Source: Phycisphaerae bacterium (lineage in GTDB: Bacteria > Planctomycetota > Phycisphaerae > Sedimentisphaerales > Anaerohalosphaeraceae). Taken from it: a DNA stretch of 48,001 nucleotides. The translations under genes and the position numbers were made by a program. Location: positions 1 through 48,001 of the forward strand of contig JACZKQ010000119.1 in assembly GCA_014859965.1 (NCBI GenBank), written 5' to 3'. Shown here one piece after another: positions 1 through 8,288 of this stretch. The notes under the pieces are model-generated. The model made no database searches. It had not been told where the DNA came from and saw only the letters and a list, made by a program, of their open reading frames with translations. Each line of letters opens with the position of its first letter. Position 1 is the first letter of the stretch.

Positions 1-186
1 ACCACAGAGGTACGGCCTCGGTCCATCGCGGGCCCTCCGAAGACCAGTATATCCAAACTCGAAGCCCTTTTCATTCTTCCGGGTGTCCCCGCGGGGGACA
101 TGATTGACTGGGGCCCCGACCGGTTTTGCTCGGTCCTGGCGGCGGCGGCTGCCCAGCGAGGTATGAGGAGAATGCGTTTGCCCTGA
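1..186 (+). CDS. Possible C-terminal end of a gene cut by the left edge
   Basis: Frame 1 is open from the first base to a TGA at 184-186 (61 codons). The other two forward frames close earlier. The peptide contains LEALFILPGVPAGDMIDWG and ends in a basic tail (RGMRRMRLP). I do not recognise the family. The stop lies just before a well-formed promoter for the pseudopilin gene, which is what one expects at the end of a gene. Nothing else supports coding, and 61 open codons can arise by chance in GC-rich DNA. The rest of 187-444 holds only that promoter and the pseudopilin leader. Confidence 0.25.
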   Translation, partial: TTEVRPRSIAGPPKTSISKLEALFILPGVPAGDMIDWGPDRFCSVLAAAAAQRGMRRMRLP

Positions 187-203
187 TCAGGACAGGCAAA
201 TTG

Positions 204-232
204 TTGACGTGCTGCGGCGTCTCCGTTATTAT
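204..232 (+). promoter_or_regulatory. Sigma-70-like promoter of the pseudopilin gene
   Basis: TTGACG (204-209), a 17-base spacer and TATTAT (227-232). The predicted transcript start near 239 leaves about 205 bases of leader before the chosen ATG at 445. This is a sequence match only. Confidence 0.5.
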
Positions 233-444
233 TGTACTGAAATTGGATAGTCGACGGAGAAAGGAACATGATCTAATGGTCTCATCTGCTTCAGCGTGGC
301 TGACCCCCAAGTGTTTCGACAGTGCCTCTCTTCTTACACACCTGTGTAAGCCGATTCTCACCATTTCCGCGTACCCCTGTAACATATTGCCTGTATCTTG
401 TCCTTGTGTTGTGCATGGAAATAACATCTGAAGAGGCGGGTACG

Positions 445-1290
445 ATGGAGCACGCTGGAAAACGCCGAGAAGGGCGATCACGATGCCGATGGTGCACAAA
501 ATGGGCTCGGCGTCGGTCGGTCGGCAGCGCGTTCACATTGATCGAATTATTGGTGGTGATCGCCATAATCAGCCTTCTTTTGGCGATTCTCGTTCCTTCG
601 CTGAACAAGGCCAAGCAGCAGGTCAAGTTCGTCCTTTGCAAGAACAACCTCAAGAGCTACGGTGTGGTGGCGATTATGTACACCTTCGATAACCAGGAAA
701 CCATGCCAAATGCATGGACGAGTTTCTACAACAGGCACGGTGAGTATCCCCCTGACGCCGACTACCCCCAACCGGAGCCGCACCGATACTGCCGCTGGCA
801 CAACCCGCGTTTCGATTTGACTGTAAACCCTCAATATGCCGGGCCCTTGTGGCCTTATCTTGAATCCAGGAAAGTCCAGATGTGTCCGACCTTCATCCAG
901 GTTGCCCGCCAGTTCGGCGACAAGCATCCGGAACACCGCGAGACTATTCCCATCGTGCCCAACTACAACTATGCCATGAATCAGCACCTTGGCGAACGCA
1001 AGATTGTCGAAATTAAAAACCAGTCGCAAATCTTCTTCTTCAGCGAAGAGAACCTGTGGGTTACGGCGGGCTGGAGTACATTTGCGTTTAACGATACGGC
1101 GCTCTGCGTCATCAAAGACGCCCACAACAGTTTTTCCGATGGTATACAGCCGTGGGATTCTTTCGGCACGTTTCACAATGCCAAAGATGAAAAGATGGAG
1201 ACAGGTGTGGTGAACGCGGTCTTTGTCGACGGACATGTGCAGACCGTGCTTCGCGAGGAGTCACAGAAATTTGCGATTATCGATAAATAG
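445..1290 (+). CDS. Prepilin-type N-terminal cleavage/methylation domain protein (type II secretion pseudopilin-like)
   Basis: 281 aa. A basic N-terminus (KRREGRSRCRWCTKWARRR) is followed by the class III signal AFTLIELLVVIAIISLLLAI at about residues 31-50, then NKAKQQ, the usual start of the amphipathic helix. The body is the globular domain common in Planctomycetota and Lentisphaerae, ending with the VNAVFVDGHV signature of the H-X9-DG family. Such proteins are processed by a prepilin peptidase and held in the inner membrane; most are of unknown function and very numerous per genome. The frame is open back to an ATG at 322, but the ATG at 445 has a purine-rich GAAGAGGCGGG upstream and gives a normal leader length, so I prefer it. 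The next gene starts 115 bases downstream with its own ribosome site. Confidence 0.85.
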   Translation: MEHAGKRREGRSRCRWCTKWARRRSVGSAFTLIELLVVIAIISLLLAILVPSLNKAKQQVKFVLCKNNLKSYGVVAIMYTFDNQETMPNAWTSFYNRHGEYPPDADYPQPEPHRYCRWHNPRFDLTVNPQYAGPLWPYLESRKVQMCPTFIQVARQFGDKHPEHRETIPIVPNYNYAMNQHLGERKIVEIKNQSQIFFFSEENLWVTAGWSTFAFNDTALCVIKDAHNSFSDGIQPWDSFGTFHNAKDEKMETGVVNAVFVDGHVQTVLREESQKFAIIDK

Positions 1291-1405
1291 CCGTTCGGTG
1301 CATTAGGCGCCGCAATATGCAGCAGCGTCAGGAATGGTGCAGGTTTTCAGTACAAGTTAAAGCGGCAAAGGTATTTGTCTACAACTTATGTAAAGGGAGG
1401 CAGAA

Positions 1406-4400
1406 ATGAAAATGAAGAGTCTTGTACTGTTGGTGGGCGTGCTGGGAGCGATCTCGCAGGGCGCGGTGCGACAGCCGGTGGGTATCTGGGATTTTGACCC
1501 CGCCGATCCGAATATCGCCACCTTGGGCGCGGATTTGGGGTTTGTGGGGACCGTACAGCCGGCCGCGGGGGTTACTGCGGAGGATACCGCTGTGCTGGTC
1601 GGCGTGGGCAGCCATTTCGTCTGCCGGCACGGCATTGAGCCGAACGGCGGCGGCGCGATGGTTAATCAATGGACCATCCTGGTGGACTTCCGTTATCCGG
1701 CCGCGAGTGTGGGCAAGTATATCGACATCCTGCAAACGGATCCTGAGAATTCGCCGGGGAACGATTCAGACTGGACAGTAGCTTCAAGCGACGGTGCGAT
1801 AGGAATTGCAGCGGTTGGCTATTCGAGACAGACCGGTTTCTACACGCAGCCGGATACGTGGTATCGGATGGTTATGCCGGTGCACAACGGCGCGCGGCAC
1901 GATCTGTTCGTTGACGGGCAGCAGGTCCTTGTCGGTAATCAGCAGGGGATCGACGGACGTTTTGCGCTGGCGGACAGGCTGCTTCTGTTCGCGGCCAGTG
2001 ACGGCGACGACAACGACATTATTGTCAGCCGGGTGGCTGTCTGGGATGTGCCCCTGACGGCCGGCGAGATAATGGCCCTGGGGGATCCTAATTATGGTCT
2101 GTACCACGACAACGCCGGGCCGGATGTGCGGGCGGGCGCCGACCAGGAACTGGAGATGGACGAAAGCGGCGTAACGGTCATCGCCTTGGACGGAACAGTT
2201 GTCGATGACGGTGCGTATACGGTGGAATGGAAGCAAATCAGCGGCCCGACGACCCTGGTGATCGGCGACCCCGCTTCCGAAGACACCGTCGCAACGATCA
2301 CCACACCGGGCAAGTACGTCCTTCAGTTGACCGCCGACGACGGGCAGTTTCAGTTGAGCGATACGGTAACGTTCGTGGTGCATCCCTTCGATTATCGCGG
2401 GCTGATCGTACACTGGAATTTCGACCAGACATGGGATGGGCTGACGGTGCAGGATGTATCCAGCCACGAAAACCACGGTCGCGTGATGGCCGGCATCGGC
2501 CAGGCGGCCTATATCGCCGACGGTGTCCATGGCCAGGCACTCGATTTGCCAAACGGGGCACAGAAGTCCGTCGGCGACTGTATTGCTCTGGACATGGTCC
2601 TGCCAAATTCAGGCACCATCGCCTTGTGGTTCAAGCCTCACCAGTTTTACAACTACAACTCGGTTTTTGACAACTCCGTGCAGCAGGATGACTGGGAGAT
2701 GTGGATTTACAATGATGGACGAGTACGGTTCAGGGTCGAGGCGGGCACGGAAGTAACGGCCAACCTGACGCAACTGGCCCAAGGGCAGAACCCCCTCGCC
2801 TTATGGTGGCACATGACGCTTACGTGGAATCGACTTACCGCCACGACTGTTACAACGCAAATGTATATTAACGGGTCCCTGGCCGAGCAGAAGACCGGTC
2901 CGTGGGTGAACCCGGGCGCGACGTTCTACCTGGGAGGCGGTCATCCCGGCAACACGTATGCCTATGGCGCCGTCGACGATTTCAGAATCTACAACCGCGC
3001 GCTGACCGCCTCGGAGGCACTGGACCTCGTCTTTGGCGAGAACGTACCGCCGGAAGTGAACGCCGGACCGGACCAGGAGTTCGAGATGGATGAGGCGTCA
3101 ACGCCGATCGTGGTTGCTCTGGACGGAACGATAACGGACACCGGCGAAATAATTACAGCCTGGTCGAAGATCGCGGGTCCTAATGATATCACAATTGAAA
3201 ATGCTCACCTGGAGGACGCCACGGCGACGATTTCGGCGCCGGGCAGGTACACGCTTCAGCTTACGGTCGACGATGGGGAATATGTCGTTTCCGACACGCT
3301 TCTGGTGGTGGTGCACCCGCACGGTTACGACGGCAGGATACTGCACTGGGATTTCGAGACGGGTTCGGGCAGTCAGGTTATCGACGTATCGGGTCATTCA
3401 AGCCACGGCACGATTATCGACGGTGCTATTGGCTCGACCCGCTATACCGCCGGCAAGATGGGGCGATGCCTGGAGTTTCTGAACGGAGACTATGCGGCGG
3501 GCGGAGACCATGTGGCCGTTGATATGCGGCTGCCCGATAACGGGACAATTGCTCTCTGGTATAATCCGCACGCTCTGTACAACTACAACGCGATATTTGA
3601 CAATTCGTGCGATGCGGATGACTGGGAGATGTGGATTTACGATTATGGCACCGTGCGGTTCCGTGTAGACGATACCGCCATTGTCAGCGCTGATCTGTAT
3701 GCGCTGTCGCCGGCCGAGAATCCGAGCCCGGTGGGCAAGTGGTGGCATATCGCCGTTACGTGGCAGCGTATGGGCGAGACCGTGGCGCTGAAGATGTTCG
3801 TCAACGGGGCTCAAATCGATCAGGTTACCGGCCCGTGGATCGACCCCGGCCAGACTTTCCAGGCGGGCGGCGGCCACCCCGGCAATGATTACGCGCACGG
3901 CCTGATGGATGAACTTTACATTTACGACCGGCCGCTGGATATGTTGGAAGTGCTGGGATTGATGTACCGCGGCAATAAGCCGCCGATCGTCGATGCCGGG
4001 CCGGACATCGTCAGATGGCTGGATGCTTCCGGACAGCTTTCGGTGCAGTTGCAGGGGTACGTTACTGACGATGGCGGCCCGTCCGATCTATTGGTCTCAT
4101 GGACGAAGATCAGCGGACCCAACGACATCATCATTGATGATCCCAGCCGGCCGGACAGTTGGGCCGCCATCGCCCATGCGGGCATTTACAACCTCCGGAT
4201 CGACGCCAACGACGGTGAATTCTATTCCGCCGATGACATGTTCATCGAGGTTTACCCTGCCGGCTACACCGGTTTGATTGCCCATTGGCCGTTTGACTCC
4301 GATACGCTCGAAGACGTCGGCGGCAGGGGAAATCACGGCGTGCTGGTTGACGGTCCGGCTTCGGAATCGGGCTATGCCAAAGGCAAGCTGGGCCGCGCCT

Positions 4401-5077
4401 GGCGACCGGGCAACGGCGATTTTGCCACGGGCGGCGACTACGTGTCGCTGCGGCTGACCATGCCCGATGCCGGGACCATTGCTTTCTGGTATCAGGTGAA
4501 TAATCTCTATAACTACGCCACCCTGTTCGACAACTCGGTGCAGCAGGACGACTGGGAGATGTGGATTTACGACAGGGGCGAGGCCCGCTTCCGAATTCAG
4601 GCCGGAGGCGAGGTGTCAGCCAATCTGCACGCACTCTCCTCTGACGGGGACGCACGCGGCGACTGGTTCCACTTCGCGGCCACGTGGAAGCGGCTTTCCC
4701 CGACGACGGTGGAGAACAGCCTTTATGTCAACGGTCAGCTAATCCAGTCGCGCGTTGGGCCGTGGGTCGATCCGGGCACCACGTTCTATCTGGGCGGCGG
4801 CAACGACGGAAATGATTACGCCGACGGCCTGTGGGACGACGTACGGTTGTATGAGCGAACGCTGTCCTTGGGCGAGATACGTCTGCTGGCCTCGATGAGC
4901 AATTTTGACGGTGATCAGGACGTGGACGCCGCCGATCTGCGGATTCTTGGCGATCTGTGGCTGCACGAAGTTCCGGACTGCGTTTCGACGAGTCCGGGCG
5001 ACTTCAACATGGACTGCCGTGTAGACATACAGGATTTCGCCGCCTTCGCAAGGTGGTGGCTGGAGTCGCTGGACTGA
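1406..5077 (+). CDS. Secreted PKD-like/LamG repeat protein with C-terminal dockerin
   Basis: 1223 aa. The start has a strong ribosome site (AAAGGGAGG, 6 bases before ATG). Signal peptide about 1-20. An N-terminal concanavalin-like beta-sandwich (about 24-230) is followed by three PKD-like plus LamG cassettes. PKD-like units begin near 235, 548 and 858 with NAGPD or DAGPD; LamG units begin near 332, 645 and 956 with HWNFD, HWDFE and HWPFD. The LamG copies share DDWEMWIY and GPW-[VI]-[ND]-PG. A two-repeat dockerin-like module closes the protein (about 1168-1223): NFDGDQDVDAADL and DFNMDCRVDIQDF, each ending in W-L. LamG and PKD modules usually bind glycans or proteins; no catalytic domain is visible. 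It is probably exported to the surface and may be a carbohydrate- or matrix-binding protein. An intrinsic terminator follows at 5108-5138. Confidence 0.85.
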   Translation: MKMKSLVLLVGVLGAISQGAVRQPVGIWDFDPADPNIATLGADLGFVGTVQPAAGVTAEDTAVLVGVGSHFVCRHGIEPNGGGAMVNQWTILVDFRYPAASVGKYIDILQTDPENSPGNDSDWTVASSDGAIGIAAVGYSRQTGFYTQPDTWYRMVMPVHNGARHDLFVDGQQVLVGNQQGIDGRFALADRLLLFAASDGDDNDIIVSRVAVWDVPLTAGEIMALGDPNYGLYHDNAGPDVRAGADQELEMDESGVTVIALDGTVVDDGAYTVEWKQISGPTTLVIGDPASEDTVATITTPGKYVLQLTADDGQFQLSDTVTFVVHPFDYRGLIVHWNFDQTWDGLTVQDVSSHENHGRVMAGIGQAAYIADGVHGQALDLPNGAQKSVGDCIALDMVLPNSGTIALWFKPHQFYNYNSVFDNSVQQDDWEMWIYNDGRVRFRVEAGTEVTANLTQLAQGQNPLALWWHMTLTWNRLTATTVTTQMYINGSLAEQKTGPWVNPGATFYLGGGHPGNTYAYGAVDDFRIYNRALTASEALDLVFGENVPPEVNAGPDQEFEMDEASTPIVVALDGTITDTGEIITAWSKIAGPNDITIENAHLEDATATISAPGRYTLQLTVDDGEYVVSDTLLVVVHPHGYDGRILHWDFETGSGSQVIDVSGHSSHGTIIDGAIGSTRYTAGKMGRCLEFLNGDYAAGGDHVAVDMRLPDNGTIALWYNPHALYNYNAIFDNSCDADDWEMWIYDYGTVRFRVDDTAIVSADLYALSPAENPSPVGKWWHIAVTWQRMGETVALKMFVNGAQIDQVTGPWIDPGQTFQAGGGHPGNDYAHGLMDELYIYDRPLDMLEVLGLMYRGNKPPIVDAGPDIVRWLDASGQLSVQLQGYVTDDGGPSDLLVSWTKISGPNDIIIDDPSRPDSWAAIAHAGIYNLRIDANDGEFYSADDMFIEVYPAGYTGLIAHWPFDSDTLEDVGGRGNHGVLVDGPASESGYAKGKLGRAWRPGNGDFATGGDYVSLRLTMPDAGTIAFWYQVNNLYNYATLFDNSVQQDDWEMWIYDRGEARFRIQAGGEVSANLHALSSDGDARGDWFHFAATWKRLSPTTVENSLYVNGQLIQSRVGPWVDPGTTFYLGGGNDGNDYADGLWDDVRLYERTLSLGEIRLLASMSNFDGDQDVDAADLRILGDLWLHEVPDCVSTSPGDFNMDCRVDIQDFAAFARWWLESLD

Positions 5078-5107
5078 TTGCAGGTGTCGGGAGTATTTTG
5101 CAGTGTG

Positions 5108-5138
5108 CGGGCCGGAGGTCTCACTCCGGCCCGTTTTT
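5108..5138 (+). terminator. Intrinsic terminator after the LamG/PKD gene
   Basis: A perfect 10-bp stem, CGGGCCGGAG (5108-5117) and CTCCGGCCCG (5124-5133), with a 6-base loop GTCTCA is followed directly by TTTTT (5134-5138). It lies 31 bases after the stop at 5077 and separates this gene from the LamG-GDPD gene. Confidence 0.9.
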
Positions 5139-5203
5139 CGGTAAACACAAAGAATCGGCGGCCGCAGGGTTTGCCGAGCGAAGACAAACATTGGGAGTGC
5201 ATC

Positions 5204-7126
5204 ATGAGTAACACACATAGTCGGCCTGGTTCCCGGTCTTTGACACGGCTGCTGTTGGCGGCATTCCTTGCGATTGGCGGCGCCTTTGTCCCGGTCCACG
5301 GGGCGCTGCAGGTTCACCTGGAGATGGACGGCAACCTCAATGATTCGGCCGGCGGCGATCACAACGGCGTGCTCGTCGACGGTCATCAGGGGTTCAATGC
5401 CTTTGTGCCTGGCGTCATCGGGCAGGCCCTCGACTTGAGCAATATCAGCTCTGATCCCGGACCGACCAACAACGATTATGTGCGAATTCCTTATGTGATG
5501 ACGGACAGCGGAACGCTGGCCTTTTGGTTTTACGTCGATGACGTGTACAACTATGTCACCCTGTTCGATAATTCGGTGCAGCAGGACGACTGGGAGATGT
5601 GGATCTACGCCACGGGGCAGGCTCGTTTTCGCATCGAGGGCGGCGGCGAGGTGTCGGCGAATCTGCACGGTCTTGCCCCCGACGGCGACGCGCGCGGCGA
5701 CTGGTTTCACCTGGCCGTCACGTGGCGGCGGCTGTCGGAGACGACTGTGGAAAATGCCATTCACGTCAACGGCCGTCTCATTGAGTCGCGCCAGGGACCG
5801 TGGGTCAGCCCCGGCGCAGCGGTTTTTCTCGGAGGCGGACACGCCGGCAATGACGCCGGCACAGGCAAGTGGGACGACGTCCGCATCTATGATCACGTGC
5901 TCGACGACATCGAGATCCGCTGGCTGGCAATGAACTCGCTAATCCTGGACCCCACGGAGGTCAGTGTCAAGGAGGGGCATTCCGGGTCCTATTCAGTCCA
6001 ACTGGACTGCCCGCCGGGCCTCTATCCCGCAACGAACGTATACGTCACGATTACGCCCGATGAAAACGTCGCCCTCAATGGTCCGGCCGCGGGCCGACAG
6101 GTGACGTTGACATTCGAACCCGGTTCTTTCGGAACGCCACAAATCGTACAGGTCCTTGCGGTCGATGACGCAGTCAACACGGGCAACCGGGTTGCGACGC
6201 TGATGCATACCGTCAGCAGCAATGATGCTCGCTGGAATGCGATGCAAAGCGCGTCCCTTTCGGTCTTCATCCTCGAAGATGATCTGGGCTGCGGCGCGTG
6301 GGGCTACCTGCCGACCGACCTGAACCGCGATTGTTATGTCAACTTTGCGGATTTTGCCGCTTTTGCGTCACAGTGGATGGCGTGCACGGACCCCTCCGGC
6401 AGCCATTGCATTCGCCCGTCCAGCGTGAAGATTGCCGCTCACAGAGGCTACTCCCAGGCTGCCCCGGAAAACACGCTGGCCGCCTGCAATGCGGCTCGCG
6501 GCTATGCCGATCTGGTGGAATTCGACGTGCGGCCGACGCAGGACGGCTGGCTGATCCTGATGCACGACGGCAACGTGGACCGGACCACCAGCGGTACGGG
6601 TCCGGTGCAGACTTTCACGCTGGAGCAGATCAGGGCGCTGGACGCCGGATCGTGGTTCTCTTCGGAATACGCGGGCGAGCTTGTGCCTACAATGAGTGAA
6701 GCCATCCTGGCCGTATTGCCGGACATGGTTCCCCTGATCGAACGAAAGACCGGTACCGCCCAGCAGTACGTGGAAGTGCTCAAAGCGCTGCGCTGCACCA
6801 ACGATGTGGTCGTGATCGCCTTTGACTGGGATTTTCTGGCACAGTTGGAGGCAATTGATTCGACGATTATTACCGGGGCGCTCGGCAGCAGTACTCTGAC
6901 GAGCGATACGATCAGCAGCATCCGTTCGCTCGGGATCGATTTCATCAACTGGGAACACAGTACGATCACGGCCGACGAGGTTAGCAGAGTTCGCGGGGCC
7001 GGCATGGAACTGTGGGTCTGGACCGTCAACAGTGCCGCCCGAATACAAGAACTGCTGGACATGGGCATAGATGGTATCACGACGGATAACCCGGAGTTGG
7101 CCCGGCGGCTCCTGGAACAGCAGTAA
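5204..7126 (+). CDS. Secreted LamG / Calx-beta-like / half-dockerin / glycerophosphodiester phosphodiesterase fusion
   Basis: 640 aa. ATG 5204 follows GGGAG; an open extension upstream runs through the terminator and is rejected. Signal peptide about 1-33. One LamG domain (about 34-247) carries the same DDWEMWIY core as the preceding gene. A Calx-beta-like strand-rich module (about 248-345) follows, then one dockerin-like repeat (DLNRDCYVNFADFAAFASQW, about 368-387). The C-terminal 230 residues are a GDPD TIM barrel with the family motifs AAHRGYSQAAPENT, VEFDVRPTQDG and LMHD, then PLIERKTG, and ending in ELWVWTVN and GIDGITTDNP. GDPDs hydrolyse glycerophosphodiesters to glycerol 3-phosphate and an alcohol. 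The catalytic histidines and acidic residues look intact. Outside the cell it could scavenge phosphate from phospholipid head-group diesters or teichoic-type polymers. A dockerin in the middle with the enzyme at the end is an unusual order. Confidence 0.88.
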   Translation: MSNTHSRPGSRSLTRLLLAAFLAIGGAFVPVHGALQVHLEMDGNLNDSAGGDHNGVLVDGHQGFNAFVPGVIGQALDLSNISSDPGPTNNDYVRIPYVMTDSGTLAFWFYVDDVYNYVTLFDNSVQQDDWEMWIYATGQARFRIEGGGEVSANLHGLAPDGDARGDWFHLAVTWRRLSETTVENAIHVNGRLIESRQGPWVSPGAAVFLGGGHAGNDAGTGKWDDVRIYDHVLDDIEIRWLAMNSLILDPTEVSVKEGHSGSYSVQLDCPPGLYPATNVYVTITPDENVALNGPAAGRQVTLTFEPGSFGTPQIVQVLAVDDAVNTGNRVATLMHTVSSNDARWNAMQSASLSVFILEDDLGCGAWGYLPTDLNRDCYVNFADFAAFASQWMACTDPSGSHCIRPSSVKIAAHRGYSQAAPENTLAACNAARGYADLVEFDVRPTQDGWLILMHDGNVDRTTSGTGPVQTFTLEQIRALDAGSWFSSEYAGELVPTMSEAILAVLPDMVPLIERKTGTAQQYVEVLKALRCTNDVVVIAFDWDFLAQLEAIDSTIITGALGSSTLTSDTISSIRSLGIDFINWEHSTITADEVSRVRGAGMELWVWTVNSAARIQELLDMGIDGITTDNPELARRLLEQQ

Positions 7127-7190
7127 ACATTCACGCAGGAAAGGCGCGGCTATCCGAAGGGTGAGCGTTCGATTCCGCGGCCTCGCTCAT

Positions 7191-7222
7191 AAAGCTCTGC
7201 AGGTAAACCGCTGCAGAGCTTT
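7191..7222. terminator. Shared hairpin terminator between convergent genes
   Basis: A perfect 12-bp stem, AAAGCTCTGCAG (7191-7202) and CTGCAGAGCTTT (7211-7222), with an 8-base loop lies between the GDPD gene (ends 7126, +) and the isomerase-like gene (ends 7248, -). The stem ends in A/T-rich arms on both sides, giving TTTCTTT on the + strand, so it can serve both directions. Confidence 0.75.
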
Positions 7223-7247
7223 CTTTGCGTCTTCGGATTCGTCGTGT

Positions 7248-8225
7248 TCACAATCCTGAATTGTGACACCAGGTCTTCACCTTGGTCAAATCCCGCCCGA
7301 TTGCATCGAAGACGTTCTTTTCGGACATGGTGGTCGGCTGGCGTCCATGTTCGGCCCCACCGAGGTTGTATTCCAGGTGCAGCGACAATGGCCCGGCGAC
7401 TTGATTCCGCTTTACCATATCAAAGTATTGTGAAAACTGGACCATACCGGCTCCGAGAGGGCAATTGACGGGATTCCAGCCGCTGCCGCTGTTTTCCCAG
7501 TAAAAATCCTTTGCGATAATGCTCGTGATGTGGGGCGCGATCAGTTTGAAATCGATCGGCCACGCTTGACCGCCTTCGACGGTTGCATGACGAATATCGA
7601 ACTGACACCCGAGTTCCTGCGGTTCGATCCTGCCGATCAATTGCCATAGATCCCAAATGGGCGCACCGAGGTAATTTCTTCCGGCATGGTTTTGATAGGC
7701 GCCGTGCAGCCTGTAGTGTTTGTTCATGGCCGCCAGGTCTTTGAACATCGGCCGCCATTCATCCAACTGCTCGGGAATCGAATGATTCAGATCGTACTTA
7801 AAATACCCCATGCGATAATGTTTGAATCCCAGCGCCGCGGCCGTCTCCAGCACGGCTCGGGTATGCTTATCCCGCGGATCGTTGATCCCCGTGGTCATCA
7901 TATCTATTGTAAGGCCGGCCTTCTTCATCGCTTCCACCGCACGGGGCAGGTCCTCTTTTACACGCTCCGGCTGAACATGGCCGCCGGGACGCACCGTCAA
8001 GTCCAGCCCATCCAGTTCAAGGGCCGCTGCCGCTTCGGACATGCGTTCGTAATCCAGCCACTGCAAATGCTTCGAAAACAGGTATATCTTGGTGTTTGAT
8101 TGTGGTGCGGCTTGCGCCCATGCCGCCTTGCCGCCCAATGCTGCAATCGCTCCTGCGGAACCCGCTAAAAAACTGCGTCGTGACAATGTGGTCTTCTTCT
8201 GTTTCACAATACGTTTCCCTTGCAT
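7248..8225 (-). CDS. Tat-exported sugar phosphate isomerase/epimerase-like TIM-barrel protein
   Basis: 325 aa. The N-terminus has a twin-arginine signal, SRRSFLAGSAGAIAALGG, ending at AWAQA. The rest resembles the xylose isomerase-like TIM barrel (AP endonuclease family 2): ELDGLDLTVRPGGHV, alternating strands with GFKHYRMGYFK, LHGAYQNHAG, CQFDIRHATVEGG, SIIAKDFYW and LHLEYNLGGAEHG. The acidic and histidine residues expected at the metal site are plausibly present (E, D, H, E pattern). Homologous planctomycetal proteins are numerous and mostly untested; a role in sugar epimerisation is inferred. ATG 8225 is preferred over an in-frame TTG two codons earlier. It lies 63 bases after the giant lamin-tail gene on the same strand. 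Tat export suggests it folds with its metal before crossing the membrane. Confidence 0.8.
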   Translation of the reverse strand: MQGKRIVKQKKTTLSRRSFLAGSAGAIAALGGKAAWAQAAPQSNTKIYLFSKHLQWLDYERMSEAAAALELDGLDLTVRPGGHVQPERVKEDLPRAVEAMKKAGLTIDMMTTGINDPRDKHTRAVLETAAALGFKHYRMGYFKYDLNHSIPEQLDEWRPMFKDLAAMNKHYRLHGAYQNHAGRNYLGAPIWDLWQLIGRIEPQELGCQFDIRHATVEGGQAWPIDFKLIAPHITSIIAKDFYWENSGSGWNPVNCPLGAGMVQFSQYFDMVKRNQVAGPLSLHLEYNLGGAEHGRQPTTMSEKNVFDAIGRDLTKVKTWCHNSGL

Positions 8226-8288
8226 CTTCAAGACAACGATTGACCTTATTCCAATGTATAAGAGTATAGCGGAACATCAGGTTTTATT

